Positions 19,420-28,738 of a stretch of 64,000 nt of DNA are shown in pieces. The stretch is from SAR116 cluster bacterium AG-390-L20 (GTDB lineage: Bacteria > Pseudomonadota > Alphaproteobacteria > Puniceispirillales > Marisalimonadaceae). The stretch lies in NCBI GenBank assembly GCA_003278095.1, contig QCHB01000008.1, positions 1 to 64,000 on the forward strand. The letters run 5' to 3'. The position numbers and the translations under genes are program-made. Position 1 is the stretch's first letter; each line of letters begins with the position of its first letter. The notes beneath the pieces were generated by a model that was given only the letters and a program-made list of their open reading frames with translations, did not search any database and was not told where the DNA came from.

Positions 19420-20493
19420 ATGAAATATGTTTATGTAATTTTTTTATTTATTTTTATATCACACTCTTCCCACTCTAAAATTCTTCTAGATAAAATTAGT
19501 CCTAATCTTTCTAATTTATGGGGAATTTCTATTTTAAATAAAGAAGAAATATTATTCACCCAACGTTCTGGTAAAGTTTATAGACTTAATATTTTTAAAA
19601 AAAAATTGTTTGAAATAACGGGAGCACCTGAAGTCTTTAATTCAGGCCAAGGTGGTTTATTAGATATTGAAATAGAGCAAAAAAATAAAAGGATAAAAGT
19701 TTATTTATGTTTTAGTAAAAAGGTAAACAAATCGCAATCTGCAACTGCTGTAAATAGTTATGACTTTATAAATGATAAACTAAAAAATAAAAAATCATTA
19801 TTTGTTTCTAACAAAACATCAAGTAGCAGTCGTCATTTTGGTTGTAGGTTAGCAATTAAAAATGATCATATTTATGCTACAATAGGTGATAGAGGAAGTA
19901 GAAATACTGCTCAAAATTTTAAAAATCATTCTGGATCTGTTGTTAAAATTCTAAAAAATGGAACATATTTTGACAATAAAGCATTTAAGAGTTCTCTTCC
20001 TGAAATTTATTCTGCAGGACACAGAAATCCTCAAGGATTAATATTTAATTCCAATAAGTCGACACTTTGGCTGCATGAACATGGTCCACAAGGAGGAGAT
20101 GAGCTCAATATTGTTTTGAAAGGAAAAAATTATGGCTGGCCTTTAATTACTTTTGGAAAAGAATATGGAAGTGGAAAAAAAATTGGAATAGGCACTAGTA
20201 AAATAGGTTATCAAGATCCTGTTAAAGTTTGGATACCGTCTATAGCTCCTTCCGGAATGTTAATCTATAACGGTAAAATGTTTCCTAAATTTAAAAATAA
20301 AATGATAATTGGTTCTTTAAAATTTAAAAGATTACATATTTTGTCATTACAAAATAATAATGTAGTAGATGAAAAAATATTTTTAGAAAATAAAATTGGT
20401 AGAATTCGAGACTTAGCAGAAATGAATGATGGTTCTATAATTATAATCAATGATGAATATGATGGTGGCGTTTATAGACTATCTAAACAATAA
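19420..20493 (+). CDS. Secreted PQQ-dependent aldose dehydrogenase-like protein
   Basis: A 357-residue six-bladed beta-propeller of the soluble glucose/aldose sugar dehydrogenase family. Residues 1-19 are a signal peptide ending near HSSHSK, so the protein is periplasmic. Family motifs include LSNLWGISIL, SRHFGCRLAIKNDH, GHRNPQGLIF, HEHGPQGGDELN and NYGWPLITFG. In this family PQQ and calcium oxidise aldoses to lactones. It lies back to back with glk, consistent with sugar use. No PQQ biosynthesis gene was seen in the window. Confidence 0.88.
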   Translation: MKYVYVIFLFIFISHSSHSKILLDKISPNLSNLWGISILNKEEILFTQRSGKVYRLNIFKKKLFEITGAPEVFNSGQGGLLDIEIEQKNKRIKVYLCFSKKVNKSQSATAVNSYDFINDKLKNKKSLFVSNKTSSSSRHFGCRLAIKNDHIYATIGDRGSRNTAQNFKNHSGSVVKILKNGTYFDNKAFKSSLPEIYSAGHRNPQGLIFNSNKSTLWLHEHGPQGGDELNIVLKGKNYGWPLITFGKEYGSGKKIGIGTSKIGYQDPVKVWIPSIAPSGMLIYNGKMFPKFKNKMIIGSLKFKRLHILSLQNNNVVDEKIFLENKIGRIRDLAEMNDGSIIIINDEYDGGVYRLSKQ

Positions 20494-20555
20494 TGTTGAT
20501 TTACTCATATATTCTATTAAACATAGTTATTAATTTGTAAGTCTTGGAGAGAGAA

Positions 20556-21251
20556 ATGTTAAAATTTTACTATAATACCGGTCCTAATCCTATGAAAATA
20601 GCACTATGTTTGGAGGAGATGGGTCTAGAATACGAAGCTATTCCCGTTGATACGAGAAAAGGTGAACAGCATGCATCATCATATATAGCAATAAATCCAA
20701 ATGCAAAGGCGCCTTCTATCGTTGACGAAGGAAATGTTATATTTGATAGTAATGCTATTTTATTATATTTAGCTGAAAAAACCGGAAAATTTATTCCTGA
20801 TAACACTCCTAAATCTAGAGCAAATCTTCTGTCTTGGTTAATGTTTGTAGCAACTGGAATTGGTCCATATTCTGGTCAATCTGTCCACTTTCAACATATG
20901 GCACCTGAAAAAATAAAGTATGCTATAAATAGATATGTTTTTGAGGCTGAAAGACATTATGACATTCTTAATGATAGACTTGCAAACAACAAATATATGC
21001 TAGGTGATACATACACTATCGTTGATATGTGTGTATGGGGTTGGACAAGAATGTTACCAAAAGTAATTGGTGAGGGAGAGCTAGAAAAAAGAGTTAATTT
21101 AAACAGGCTTATGACAGAGATAAATGAAAGACCAGCTAGTCAAAGAGCAACAAATATAAATGTCTCAAACAACCACAATTTTAAAGTTGAGATTGACGAA
21201 GAAGCAAGCCGCTATATGTTTCCTCAGAATGAAAGACTTAAACATGTCTAA
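20556..21251 (+). CDS. Glutathione S-transferase
   Basis: A cytosolic GST of about 231 residues. The N-terminal thioredoxin-like domain (1-80) has YNTGPNPMKIALCLEEMG, the cis-Pro segment NAKAPSIVD and the glutathione gamma-Glu site FDSNAILLYLAE; the helical domain follows with YTIVDMCVWGW. It resembles Ure2p/YfcG-type GSTs, which often act as disulfide reductases. I prefer ATG 20556 over an in-frame TTG at 20544, because GGAGAG lies just before the ATG and overlaps the TTG. It ends 4 bases inside the convergent methyltransferase gene. Confidence 0.9.
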   Translation: MLKFYYNTGPNPMKIALCLEEMGLEYEAIPVDTRKGEQHASSYIAINPNAKAPSIVDEGNVIFDSNAILLYLAEKTGKFIPDNTPKSRANLLSWLMFVATGIGPYSGQSVHFQHMAPEKIKYAINRYVFEAERHYDILNDRLANNKYMLGDTYTIVDMCVWGWTRMLPKVIGEGELEKRVNLNRLMTEINERPASQRATNINVSNNHNFKVEIDEEASRYMFPQNERLKHV

Positions 21252-22315
21252 TTTGGCCTGATTTCGTAAACAGCGTTAAGCGGATGATCTATTTCTATTC
21301 GCTTAACTGTTTTAAACCCTACCTCCTTACAATACTCTTTTACTTTGCCTTCGGGTAGCCCAACTGTTCCTAGACCCGCACCATTATTTGCTAAAGATGT
21401 TGTCATACAAAAATGTAAACTCATGGCATACAAAAAAGGAACCATTGGCCCTTTGTTATCAGCTGGGTCATCTTCACATTTTATATCCATAAGAACAAAA
21501 ATCCCATCATCTTTAACAGCACTTCTTATTGTTTTCATACCCTCCAAAGGGTCTATCATGTCGTGAACAAGATCAAAGCATGCAACGAAGTCAAATTTTT
21601 CTTCAAGTTTGTTTGAAACATCCCATTGAATAAATTTTAAATTTTCTGAAACACCAGCTTCTTCAGCGTTTCTTTGAGAATTTACAATGTTAGGTTCAAA
21701 TAAATCAAATCCAAAAAATTGACTTTTCGGAAATTTTTTAGCTAACTCTATTGTTGATCTTCCTGAGCCACAACCAAAATCTGCAAAAGTTACAGAACCT
21801 TTTTCAAGCCTAGATTTTAATTCTGGCATTTCATCAATCCAATCTTTAACTAAGAAATGCCTATATCTGGTACATCCTGTTTGATCTATTCCATCCCAAA
21901 AACCTTGGTCAATTTTATCATAATTAATACCACCACCATTTTTGAAAGCGTCTAAGAGATCGTGGTATGGTAACAATGTGCTATTAAGTAGTTGGATTAT
22001 TCCTTTTTGTGAAAATTTACCTCCTTCTTCAACAAGCACTGGGACGTATTCTGGATTTAAAGAAATTTTTCTATCCTTTTTATTAAAATCTAGATAGCCA
22101 GATGAAAACAACCCGAGTGCCCATTCTCTTATATATCTTTCATCAAGTTTCATTCTTGACGATAGTTCTTCGCTGGTTGCTGGACCATTATGAGCTAAAT
22201 TTTCAAAAATACCTAAATCTACTCCAATTGCACATAATCGTATAGCAACTGCGCCAGATGCATCATCTATTATTTTTTTTATTAATTCTTTTTGAGTTAA
22301 ATTGTCATCATTCAT
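21248..22315 (-). CDS. Class I SAM-dependent methyltransferase with N-terminal winged helix
   Basis: A 355-residue protein. Residues 10-90 form a winged-helix dimerisation-like domain (SEELSSRMKLDERYIREWALGL); residues about 165-355 form a class I methyltransferase with motif I FADFGCGSGRSTIELA, acidic motif II FFGFDLF and motif IV VACFDLVHDM. The layout matches O-methyltransferase-like or Rv2258c-like proteins of unknown substrate. It overlaps the convergent GST gene by 4 bases. Confidence 0.85.
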   Translation of the reverse strand: MNDDNLTQKELIKKIIDDASGAVAIRLCAIGVDLGIFENLAHNGPATSEELSSRMKLDERYIREWALGLFSSGYLDFNKKDRKISLNPEYVPVLVEEGGKFSQKGIIQLLNSTLLPYHDLLDAFKNGGGINYDKIDQGFWDGIDQTGCTRYRHFLVKDWIDEMPELKSRLEKGSVTFADFGCGSGRSTIELAKKFPKSQFFGFDLFEPNIVNSQRNAEEAGVSENLKFIQWDVSNKLEEKFDFVACFDLVHDMIDPLEGMKTIRSAVKDDGIFVLMDIKCEDDPADNKGPMVPFLYAMSLHFCMTTSLANNGAGLGTVGLPEGKVKEYCKEVGFKTVKRIEIDHPLNAVYEIRPN

Positions 22316-22396
22316 GTTTTCTGCCTATCACTTTGATATGTAATTATTAAATAATAAATAATAAATGTAAAACTTGGTATGTTTTTTGAAGATAAT

Positions 22397-22424
22397 TTGA
22401 GATTATTTAAAATAATTGTATAAT
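22397..22424 (+). promoter_or_regulatory. Strong sigma70-type promoter for the repeat protein
   Basis: TTGAGA (22397-22402) and a perfect TATAAT (22419-22424) are separated by 16 bases, 45 bases before the repeat-protein start. This is one of the cleanest promoters in the window and suggests substantial expression. Confidence 0.6.
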
Positions 22425-22468
22425 TTTAGCTATTATTTGAAATATGTTGATTAAATCAAGGTAAGTAA

Positions 22469-23419
22469 ATGCAAGACTGGGATACACGCATAAAAAATCT
22501 TAAAACGGATATTCAGATAGCACGTGAAAAATACGTTGTTCCATTTTTAAATGCAAAACCAAAAACACCTCCAGCACCCAAAGAAGTTATTCAAACACCT
22601 GACCCAAGTTTAGGCGCTATGGTGGATAATGCGGAAGTTGTAGGAGAAAAAATTTATGAAAATAAAGATCCTGTTTCATCCTTAGACTTAATAGATAAAA
22701 CTAATAATACAGAAAAAAATCAAAATGTGGGCTTAACTGAAGAAATTACAAACAAGATTGATAGTGCTTTAGAGGCATCTCCTACAGAAGCACCAACAGT
22801 AGACATTAATGAAGCTATTGCATCAGCGGATGAACCTGCAGAAGCACCAACAGTAGACATTAATGAAGCTATTGCATCAGCGGATGAACCTGCAGAAGCA
22901 CCAACAGTAGACATTAATGAAGCTATTGCATCAGCGGATGAACCTGCAGAAGCACCAACAGTAGACATTAATGAAGCTATTGCATCAGCGGATGAACCTG
23001 CAGAAGCACCAACAGTAGACATTAATGAAGCTATTGCATCAGCGGATGAACCTGCAGAAGCACCAACAGTAGACATTAATGAAGCTATTGCATCAGCGGA
23101 TGAACCTGCAGAAGCACCAACAGTAGACATTAATGAAGCTATTGCATCAGCGGATGATTCAAAAGCCGAAGAAAGTCTTGAAGGAGAAGTTAAAAAAACT
23201 GAACTTGAATTGCTCGAAGAGAGAGACGAGAACGAACTTTCGGAAGAAGAAGAAGATAGAATGTATGAATTGAGACGATTAAGAGCTCAAAAAAACATGA
23301 ATAATGAAGTCAGAGAAGCTGAACAAGCTGAGCTAAAAAAAGCAGACGAAGAAATTGCTCACTTAAAAACACTTCTAAAACCAAAACCTAAAAAATTACC
23401 TAAAGGTTACATTGCATAA
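22469..23419 (+). CDS. Acidic repeat protein with seven 18-residue repeats
   Basis: A 316-residue protein that I do not recognise. Residues 1-106 are charged and Pro-rich. Residues 107-232 are seven tandem copies of EAPTVDINEAIASADEPA, the last copy ending DDSK. Residues 235-316 are a highly charged coiled-coil-like helix ending in a Lys/Pro-rich tail (LKPKPKKLPKGYIA). No signal peptide or membrane segment was seen. The strong promoter and coiled coil suggest an abundant structural or scaffold protein, but no function can be assigned. Confidence 0.8.
   Translation: MQDWDTRIKNLKTDIQIAREKYVVPFLNAKPKTPPAPKEVIQTPDPSLGAMVDNAEVVGEKIYENKDPVSSLDLIDKTNNTEKNQNVGLTEEITNKIDSALEASPTEAPTVDINEAIASADEPAEAPTVDINEAIASADEPAEAPTVDINEAIASADEPAEAPTVDINEAIASADEPAEAPTVDINEAIASADEPAEAPTVDINEAIASADEPAEAPTVDINEAIASADDSKAEESLEGEVKKTELELLEERDENELSEEEEDRMYELRRLRAQKNMNNEVREAEQAELKKADEEIAHLKTLLKPKPKKLPKGYIA
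22787..23164 (+). repeat. Seven tandem 54-bp coding repeats
   Basis: Seven head-to-tail copies start at 22787, 22841, 22895, 22949, 23003, 23057 and 23111. The first six are identical base for base, and the seventh is identical through 23157 before diverging. Lack of synonymous change implies very recent expansion or homogenisation, and copy number probably varies between strains. Confidence 0.98.
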
Positions 23420-23481
23420 TTTACAGTTTAATTAAATTTAATTACTTTTAACATATTACTTTATAATTTAGGTTAAGAATT

Positions 23482-24021
23482 GTGCGAGAGCTATTCCAAG
23501 TATGGCAAAATACTATATCTAAAGAAAAAATTTCAAAAATTTTAAATATTGCAAATAAAACACCATTATCTAACGCATCTATTTTTTCTTCATACGGGCC
23601 CATGCAAAATATTAGAAGGAGTAAAATATACTGGCTATCAGATAAATGGATTAAAATGCTATTATGGGAATATGTTTTAAAAGCAAATAAAGCTTTCCAA
23701 ATTGATATTAAAAATAATTCAGAAATGCAATTTATAGAATATAGACATAACGACAAAGGACATTATGACTGGCATCATGATGTTAACTGGAATGGTCAGG
23801 ACGGTATGGATAGAAAATTGTCCGTCACAATACAATTGAGTGATAGTAATGAATATGTTGGTGGAAATTTTGAATTTGACGAAATCAAGACCAACGTTGA
23901 TTTCAAACCACAGGGTACAGTGATAATATTTCCGTCATACCTTAGGCATAGGGTGTCACCAGTTACTTTTGGAACAAGACGTTCTTTAGTTGCATGGTAT
24001 TATGGTCCTAAATGGAGGTAA
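23482..24021 (+). CDS. 2-oxoglutarate/Fe(II) oxygenase, prolyl-4-hydroxylase-like
   Basis: A 179-residue protein of the P4H/PKHD-type 2OG-Fe(II) oxygenase superfamily. The metal site is H-x-D in YDWHHDVNW and a distal His in YLRHRVSPV, with the 2-oxoglutarate Arg in GTRRSLVAWYYGP. The start appears to be GTG after TTAGGTTAAG. It follows the repeat protein by 62 bases in the same direction; a role in hydroxylating that Pro-containing repeat protein is possible but is only a positional guess. Confidence 0.82.
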   Translation: MRELFQVWQNTISKEKISKILNIANKTPLSNASIFSSYGPMQNIRRSKIYWLSDKWIKMLLWEYVLKANKAFQIDIKNNSEMQFIEYRHNDKGHYDWHHDVNWNGQDGMDRKLSVTIQLSDSNEYVGGNFEFDEIKTNVDFKPQGTVIIFPSYLRHRVSPVTFGTRRSLVAWYYGPKWR

Positions 24022-24028
24022 TTATATT

Positions 24029-24452
24029 TTATCGTTTAAGCTTACGCCATCTCCAAGGAGCTATAAATTTACCAGCCCACATACCCATTTTTTACCATTA
24101 GAGAATTAATATCTACACCGTTGACATAACAGATTGAAATTGATCTACCGTATCTATCTGTTGCTCTTTTTTTACAAAATAATTGGCCTGAACTTATAAT
24201 CTTTTTTAATTCATAAGTGGCAAACTCATCACAAGGGTACTATAAACCATTTCTATCTATACACTTTTGTTTCTTTTCTGGAGTGTCAATCCCATAGAAT
24301 CTTATTTTTTCAGAATTTAAAATGATAGTGTCGCCATCAATTATTCTAATAGAATTATCCAAGCTTTTACAATTAGCTAAGCTAAAACTCATAAAATAAA
24401 TAAATATTATAACAATATGATTTAGTGATTTAATCAAAACAATTTCTGACAT
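24029..24452 (-). pseudogene. Decayed secreted thermonuclease (SNase family)
   Basis: The minus strand encodes an SNase-like protein: signal peptide, then IRIIDGDTIILNSEKIRFYG-IDTPE (residues about 36-60) and CIDRNGL, then an in-frame amber stop (24240-24242). Beyond it the same frame continues with YPCDEFATYELKKIISSG, DRYGRSISICYV and INSLMVKNGY, all expected for the family. A second frame then supplies the C-terminus GMWAGKFIAPWRWRK, ending at 24029. About 20 residues normally found between these blocks are missing, so a deletion or frameshift near 24080 accompanies the stop. It lies 12 bases after the SMP-30 gene. Confidence 0.85.
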
Positions 24453-24464
24453 CTACTTAATTAC

Positions 24465-25457
24465 TCATGAATAATTCTTATTCACCAATTTTATTGGTTT
24501 CCAATGAGATGGTGGAAGCCCCGCTTTTTCTGATTTAAATGTAGAAATCCGATCACCAAGCAGACACCCAAGAAACACTGTTTTCAAATCCAGTCCTCCA
24601 AAAGCTATACTTGAAATATTCATGAGCTTATGACTCACAATATTATCAAGATGTTTCCTTTCTAACATTCCTTTTTGATAAGCAATTTCAACATCAGATA
24701 CGTGATCAAAATCACTGTCATCAATAATAGTTTCTTTATGGCCATTTTGATTTACGTAAATTAGTTTATTACTAACAATGCATGTCACCCAGACACCACC
24801 ATCTGTATCAAAAGCAAGACCATCAGGAAATTCTCCAATTCCAAATTCGGTCACAATTTTTTTATTAATTAAGTTACCATTAGGCAAAACTTCAAATTTA
24901 GATAAGCGTCGAGAAAATGTTTCATTTACAAATAGATCTCCAGTTATTGGATGGATAAGACATTCATTAGTAAAACCTAAATTATCTGCGACAATCCTAG
25001 GACCGTTTTGATCTATTAAAATAATAAATCCATCATTGAAATTTGGTTTACAAGCTAAAATTCTAGGAATAATTCGAGTACTTACGGTTATCCAAATTCG
25101 ACCAATACTGTCAATATGGACATAATTTGTTGGTGGAAGGGGTTTTCCATTTATTTCAAGCAGAATGGGGAAAAGGTTGCCCTCATTATCTAATTTGAAA
25201 ACACCTCCCTTATCCTCTCCAAGATGAGTTATTAACCATCCTTTTTCTGGATGAAGGGCTATTCCATTTGGTTTGGGTTTAAAATCACCGTTTGCTATAA
25301 TTGTTTGCTGAAACCCATCTGGAAAAATTAAAGTTACTCCACCACGCCAGTCAGCTATGTGTAATGTTTGTTCTTTATCAACTAAAACACATTCTGGTCT
25401 TGACAAACCTTTACCTATAAAACTAATTTCATTTAAATCTATTGATTTATCAATCAT
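24465..25457 (-). CDS. SMP-30/gluconolactonase family protein
   Basis: A 330-residue six-bladed propeller of the SMP-30/lactonase family, without a signal peptide. Recognisable parts are PECVLVDKEQTLHIADWRGG, GIALHPEKGW, HIDSIGRIWITVSTR, the metal-site-like TNECLIHPITGDLFVNE and FPDGLAFDTDGGVWVT. Such enzymes hydrolyse sugar lactones or organophosphates. It overlaps the upstream NTF2-like gene by 8 bases, so the two are co-translated. Confidence 0.87.
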   Translation of the reverse strand: MIDKSIDLNEISFIGKGLSRPECVLVDKEQTLHIADWRGGVTLIFPDGFQQTIIANGDFKPKPNGIALHPEKGWLITHLGEDKGGVFKLDNEGNLFPILLEINGKPLPPTNYVHIDSIGRIWITVSTRIIPRILACKPNFNDGFIILIDQNGPRIVADNLGFTNECLIHPITGDLFVNETFSRRLSKFEVLPNGNLINKKIVTEFGIGEFPDGLAFDTDGGVWVTCIVSNKLIYVNQNGHKETIIDDSDFDHVSDVEIAYQKGMLERKHLDNIVSHKLMNISSIAFGGLDLKTVFLGCLLGDRISTFKSEKAGLPPSHWKPIKLVNKNYS

Positions 25458-25890
25458 GATTCATTTTAGTTCCAGCTAAAGCACTTATTGTACCTGATAC
25501 AGGTATCATTGAACGAATTTGTAGTCCCCAAATATTTCTTCTTAAAGTAGAAATCCATATTCCTTTAGCCGTACCATAACTTTTTTTATCTTTAGTTCGT
25601 CTATTAAATTCAACAAAGCATTGTATTGTCTTATCAGTCTCATTTATTATTTCACATTTATCTAATGTTGAATAATGCCAATATTCACCATTTATCATTT
25701 GATCAAATTGTATTTTTAAAGATTTCCAAAAATCTTCTCCAGTTTCGTATATTACAGGTTCATTTCCATTTGAATGAACATAATGAGGAAAATGAAGGTT
25801 ATTTATAATCTTATTCTTTTCTACACTGTTAAATGCATCAACAAAATTATATAGGGCTTTAACTCCTTTATGTTGATTATTCATTATCAT
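25450..25890 (-). CDS. NTF2/SnoaL-like small protein
   Basis: A 146-residue soluble protein whose pattern (N-terminal helix ALYNFVDAFNSVE, then alternating strands with FHYSTLDKCEI-like and CFVEFNRRT segments) suggests a SnoaL/NTF2-like cone fold. The fold is inferred from overall pattern and not from a signature motif. It overlaps the SMP-30 gene by 8 bases, so it probably takes part in the same lactone or polyketide-like conversion. The substrate is unknown. Confidence 0.65.
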   Translation of the reverse strand: MIMNNQHKGVKALYNFVDAFNSVEKNKIINNLHFPHYVHSNGNEPVIYETGEDFWKSLKIQFDQMINGEYWHYSTLDKCEIINETDKTIQCFVEFNRRTKDKKSYGTAKGIWISTLRRNIWGLQIRSMIPVSGTISALAGTKMNHD

Positions 25891-25943
25891 CCTTTTTAAG
25901 TTATAAAATATTAGCCAATATATTTAAAATAAGTCTTATTTTT

Positions 25944-26909
25944 CTACCTTCTTAAAGGTGTCTCAATAGTTATTTTTTGTTTTTTTATTTCTTCTCTTAT
26001 AAAAATAAATATTCCTGCGCCTACTACCAAAATTATGCCTACAAACGTTCTTAAAGTAGGTATATCGTTAAAAATAATATATCCAATAATTACTGACCAT
26101 ATTATTAATGAGTATTCAAATATTGAAGTAATCGAGGTAGAGTAAGAAGTGTAAGCTTTAAATATACAAGTGAAAGCGACCGATGCCAAAATTCCCATTG
26201 CTATAATATATTTCCATGTAAAATTAGGATTAAAAAACCAATCTCGAAAAATAAATTGCATCGTTGGATCATCAAATCTATTAAATTGTCCAGAGCCAGA
26301 CAATAAGAACATGGTTAAACAAATTGTAATTGTAATGATATAGAAATAAAAAAGTTGAGTATGAACATTATCTTTATCAGCAGTTTTTTTTGATATAGTC
26401 ATTGATGAAGCATAAAACAAAGCGCAAACTACAGGTAATAAATTTTTGAAGTCAAAATCTCTAAAATCAGGATTTAATATTACAAATATACCAATAAAAC
26501 CAAATAATATAGCTAACCATCTTCTTATACCTATATCTTCTTTTAAAAAAAATTTAGCTAGTATAGACATAAAAAGGGGTGTTGAAAAATATAAAGCTGT
26601 TGCGACTGCTAGTGACATGTAGGTCAAAGAAATGAAATAAAAACTAAAAGCTAAAAAATGTAAAATAACCCTTACAACTGACAAAATAGGATAGCCAGTT
26701 TTAAATATAATTTTTTGATTTGTTAATAATAAATATAAAGCAGATAATATTGCAGCTATAAATGTCCTTCCAAAATAAATTTCATATAATGCTGCTTCTT
26801 TAAAAATAAATTTAATTATTGCATCGTGCACTGAAAAAGTTGCCATTGCAATAAGGACTAATATAATACCTTTAGAGTTGTTAACGTTATTCATATTAAA
26901 CAAACACAA
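25944..26909 (-). CDS. EamA/DMT-family transporter
   Basis: A 321-residue protein with ten hydrophobic helices arranged as two five-helix EamA repeats, the normal layout of the drug/metabolite transporter superfamily. Typical segments are ATALYFSTPLFMSILAKFFLKE at the end of the first repeat and the matching ITSIFEYSLIIWSVIIGY of the second. It probably exports or imports a small metabolite; substrates of this family cannot be read from sequence. It stands between the NTF2-like gene and ung in the same direction. Confidence 0.85.
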   Translation of the reverse strand: MCLFNMNNVNNSKGIILVLIAMATFSVHDAIIKFIFKEAALYEIYFGRTFIAAILSALYLLLTNQKIIFKTGYPILSVVRVILHFLAFSFYFISLTYMSLAVATALYFSTPLFMSILAKFFLKEDIGIRRWLAILFGFIGIFVILNPDFRDFDFKNLLPVVCALFYASSMTISKKTADKDNVHTQLFYFYIITITICLTMFLLSGSGQFNRFDDPTMQFIFRDWFFNPNFTWKYIIAMGILASVAFTCIFKAYTSYSTSITSIFEYSLIIWSVIIGYIIFNDIPTLRTFVGIILVVGAGIFIFIREEIKKQKITIETPLRR

Positions 26910-26959
26910 ACAAGAACAAGCTTTTCAAAATATATATAAAACGTAACACAAACTCCTGT

Positions 26960-27634
26960 TTAAAGTTGCCAATCAATAGGCTGAATATTATTTTTTTTTA
27001 GATATTGGTTAGTTTTTGAAAAAGGTTTTGATCCAAAAAAACCATTATGAACTGAAAAAGGTGAAGGATGGACGCTTTCAATTACTAAGTGACGATCTCT
27101 ATCTAAAAAATCTCCTTTTTCTTGTGCCTTTTTGCCCCATAATATGAACACAATATTATGTTTTTTTTCGTTAATTATCTTTAATACTTTGTTAGTGAAT
27201 TTTTCCCATCCCTTACCCTGATGAGAACCAGGCATACCTTTTTCAACAGTCAAACTACTATTAAGCATTAACACACCCTGCTTAGCCCAATACTCCAGAT
27301 TGCCATTTTGAGGTGAAGTTAATCTTAAATCTGTAAACAATTCTCTAAAAATATTTTGAAGTGAGGGTGGAATCTTCATAAATTCTTCAACTGAAAAACT
27401 CAATCCATTAGCTTGACCTTCTCCATGATATGGATCTTGTCCTACTATAACGACCTTAACTTTGTCTAAAGGAGTTAGATTAAAAGCATTAAAAATTTTA
27501 TTCATAGGAGGATATATTTTTTTTTTCAAAAGAAGTTGTTTTTTTAAAAATACGCGAAGCTCAGACATGTATGTAGAATTAAACTCATCTATGAGTTCTA
27601 TTTTCCAACTCTCCTCAATATTAATATTAGCCAT
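26960..27634 (-). CDS. ung: Uracil-DNA glycosylase (family 1)
   Basis: A 224-residue family 1 uracil-DNA glycosylase that removes uracil from DNA to start base-excision repair. The water-activating motif GQDPYH carries D67, and the DNA-intercalation motif reads HPSPFSVHNGFFG. Other landmarks are ANGLSFSV, GVLMLNSSLTV, GSHQGKGWEKFT and FILWGKKAQ. Length and motifs are normal. Confidence 0.96.
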   Translation of the reverse strand: MANINIEESWKIELIDEFNSTYMSELRVFLKKQLLLKKKIYPPMNKIFNAFNLTPLDKVKVVIVGQDPYHGEGQANGLSFSVEEFMKIPPSLQNIFRELFTDLRLTSPQNGNLEYWAKQGVLMLNSSLTVEKGMPGSHQGKGWEKFTNKVLKIINEKKHNIVFILWGKKAQEKGDFLDRDRHLVIESVHPSPFSVHNGFFGSKPFSKTNQYLKKNNIQPIDWQL

Positions 27635-27707
27635 AAAAAATCAATACCCTTATTTCCAAAATAATGAAATAAAATTTATATCAAAATTAATTCTTTATTT
27701 TTATATA

Positions 27708-28610
27708 TTATCTAATATGCCAATCTTCATTCAGTGGTCTTGCACTATTTAGTTCTCCATATCCAGCTCCTGTTGTCCCTCCAGGATTAGTTCCAAAATA
27801 TCGAGGATCCTTTGGTTCATTTTTTGGTTGGAAACGTATATCACAAGTTAAACGAATTTTATTATCTTTAGAGTGATTTTCAAGTGTTCCATGAACAGTA
27901 TACATTCCAAATATCAGTGCATCGCCAGGTTTAAATTCAGCTGTAAGAATTTTAGTATTTCTTTTTTTGGCAAAATCAACAGGATGTGTGCTTATTGTAG
28001 CCTTTTTATTTTTGTGTTTATCAACATCAAACCCATTATACTTTTCTTTGATATCATCAAATTTATGAGAGTTTTTAATTACAAATAATGGTCCTCTATC
28101 AATAGTAACTTCAGTAAAAACGAGCCAACATGTTAAAACTTTATGAGTTTTGCGCGTAAAAAAGCCAGCGTCACAATGCATATGAGTAAATTTACCTCCT
28201 GCAACAGCCCTTAAAAATATAAAATCAAAACCTACAGACGGAGTTTTAAAAATTCTTGTAAATATATTTTCCAATTTTTTTCCATTAGTAACCCTCCTAA
28301 GTGATTTAATTGTACTTACGTTTTTCCAAAAATCCCCTCTATCATTGAATAATTTATCTCTATTTGAATTACCTGACGCTATTCCTTCAGTGAATGGATT
28401 TGAAAGTTCATCAACCTCATTTAGTTTTTTAAAGATATCTTCTCGAGCTTGTTTAATTTTTTTTTCGTCAATAATATTTCTTAAAAAAATGTATCCATCT
28501 TTTTCTAAAGCAAATTCAAGGTCTAAATTGTTAGATTTATTTAAATCAGTTTCACAGAGATTATCTAAAAGAGAAGTTGGTACCTTCATTCCGTCAATCA
28601 ATGCGTCCAT
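27708..28610 (-). CDS. Phytanoyl-CoA dioxygenase (PhyH) family protein
   Basis: A 300-residue Fe(II)/2-oxoglutarate oxygenase, distinct from the PhyH at 16.7 kb. The H-x-D pair is in THMHCDAGFF, and the distal His is in MYTVHGTLENHS, followed by an Arg-rich strand IRLTCDIRFQP. The C-terminus (FGTNPGGTTGAGYGEL) is Gly-rich. It is transcribed away from the enolase-superfamily gene, with about 130 bases between starts that could hold shared control. Confidence 0.85.
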   Translation of the reverse strand: MDALIDGMKVPTSLLDNLCETDLNKSNNLDLEFALEKDGYIFLRNIIDEKKIKQAREDIFKKLNEVDELSNPFTEGIASGNSNRDKLFNDRGDFWKNVSTIKSLRRVTNGKKLENIFTRIFKTPSVGFDFIFLRAVAGGKFTHMHCDAGFFTRKTHKVLTCWLVFTEVTIDRGPLFVIKNSHKFDDIKEKYNGFDVDKHKNKKATISTHPVDFAKKRNTKILTAEFKPGDALIFGMYTVHGTLENHSKDNKIRLTCDIRFQPKNEPKDPRYFGTNPGGTTGAGYGELNSARPLNEDWHIR

Positions 28611-28738
28611 ATCTAGCCCTCAAAAACGTTATTTAACAAATAATGAATGAATAAATAAGTAAATCAAACTAAAATATCTTGAGTAAAGTGATTTTCAAAG
28701 GTTAAAATTACAAAAAAGATAAATGAAGAGAAAATCAC

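Noticed and set aside
22720-23130. A minus-strand open frame with a Ser/Ala-rich repeating product opposite the repeat protein.
   Set aside because: It is the reverse reading of the 54-bp repeats. Periodic sequence with a length divisible by three keeps all frames open, and there is no ribosome site or independent evidence.
22787-23164. The tandem repeats considered as a CRISPR array or satellite.
   Set aside because: Units are contiguous with no spacers, in frame, and translate into a continuous acidic protein with unique flanking sequence.
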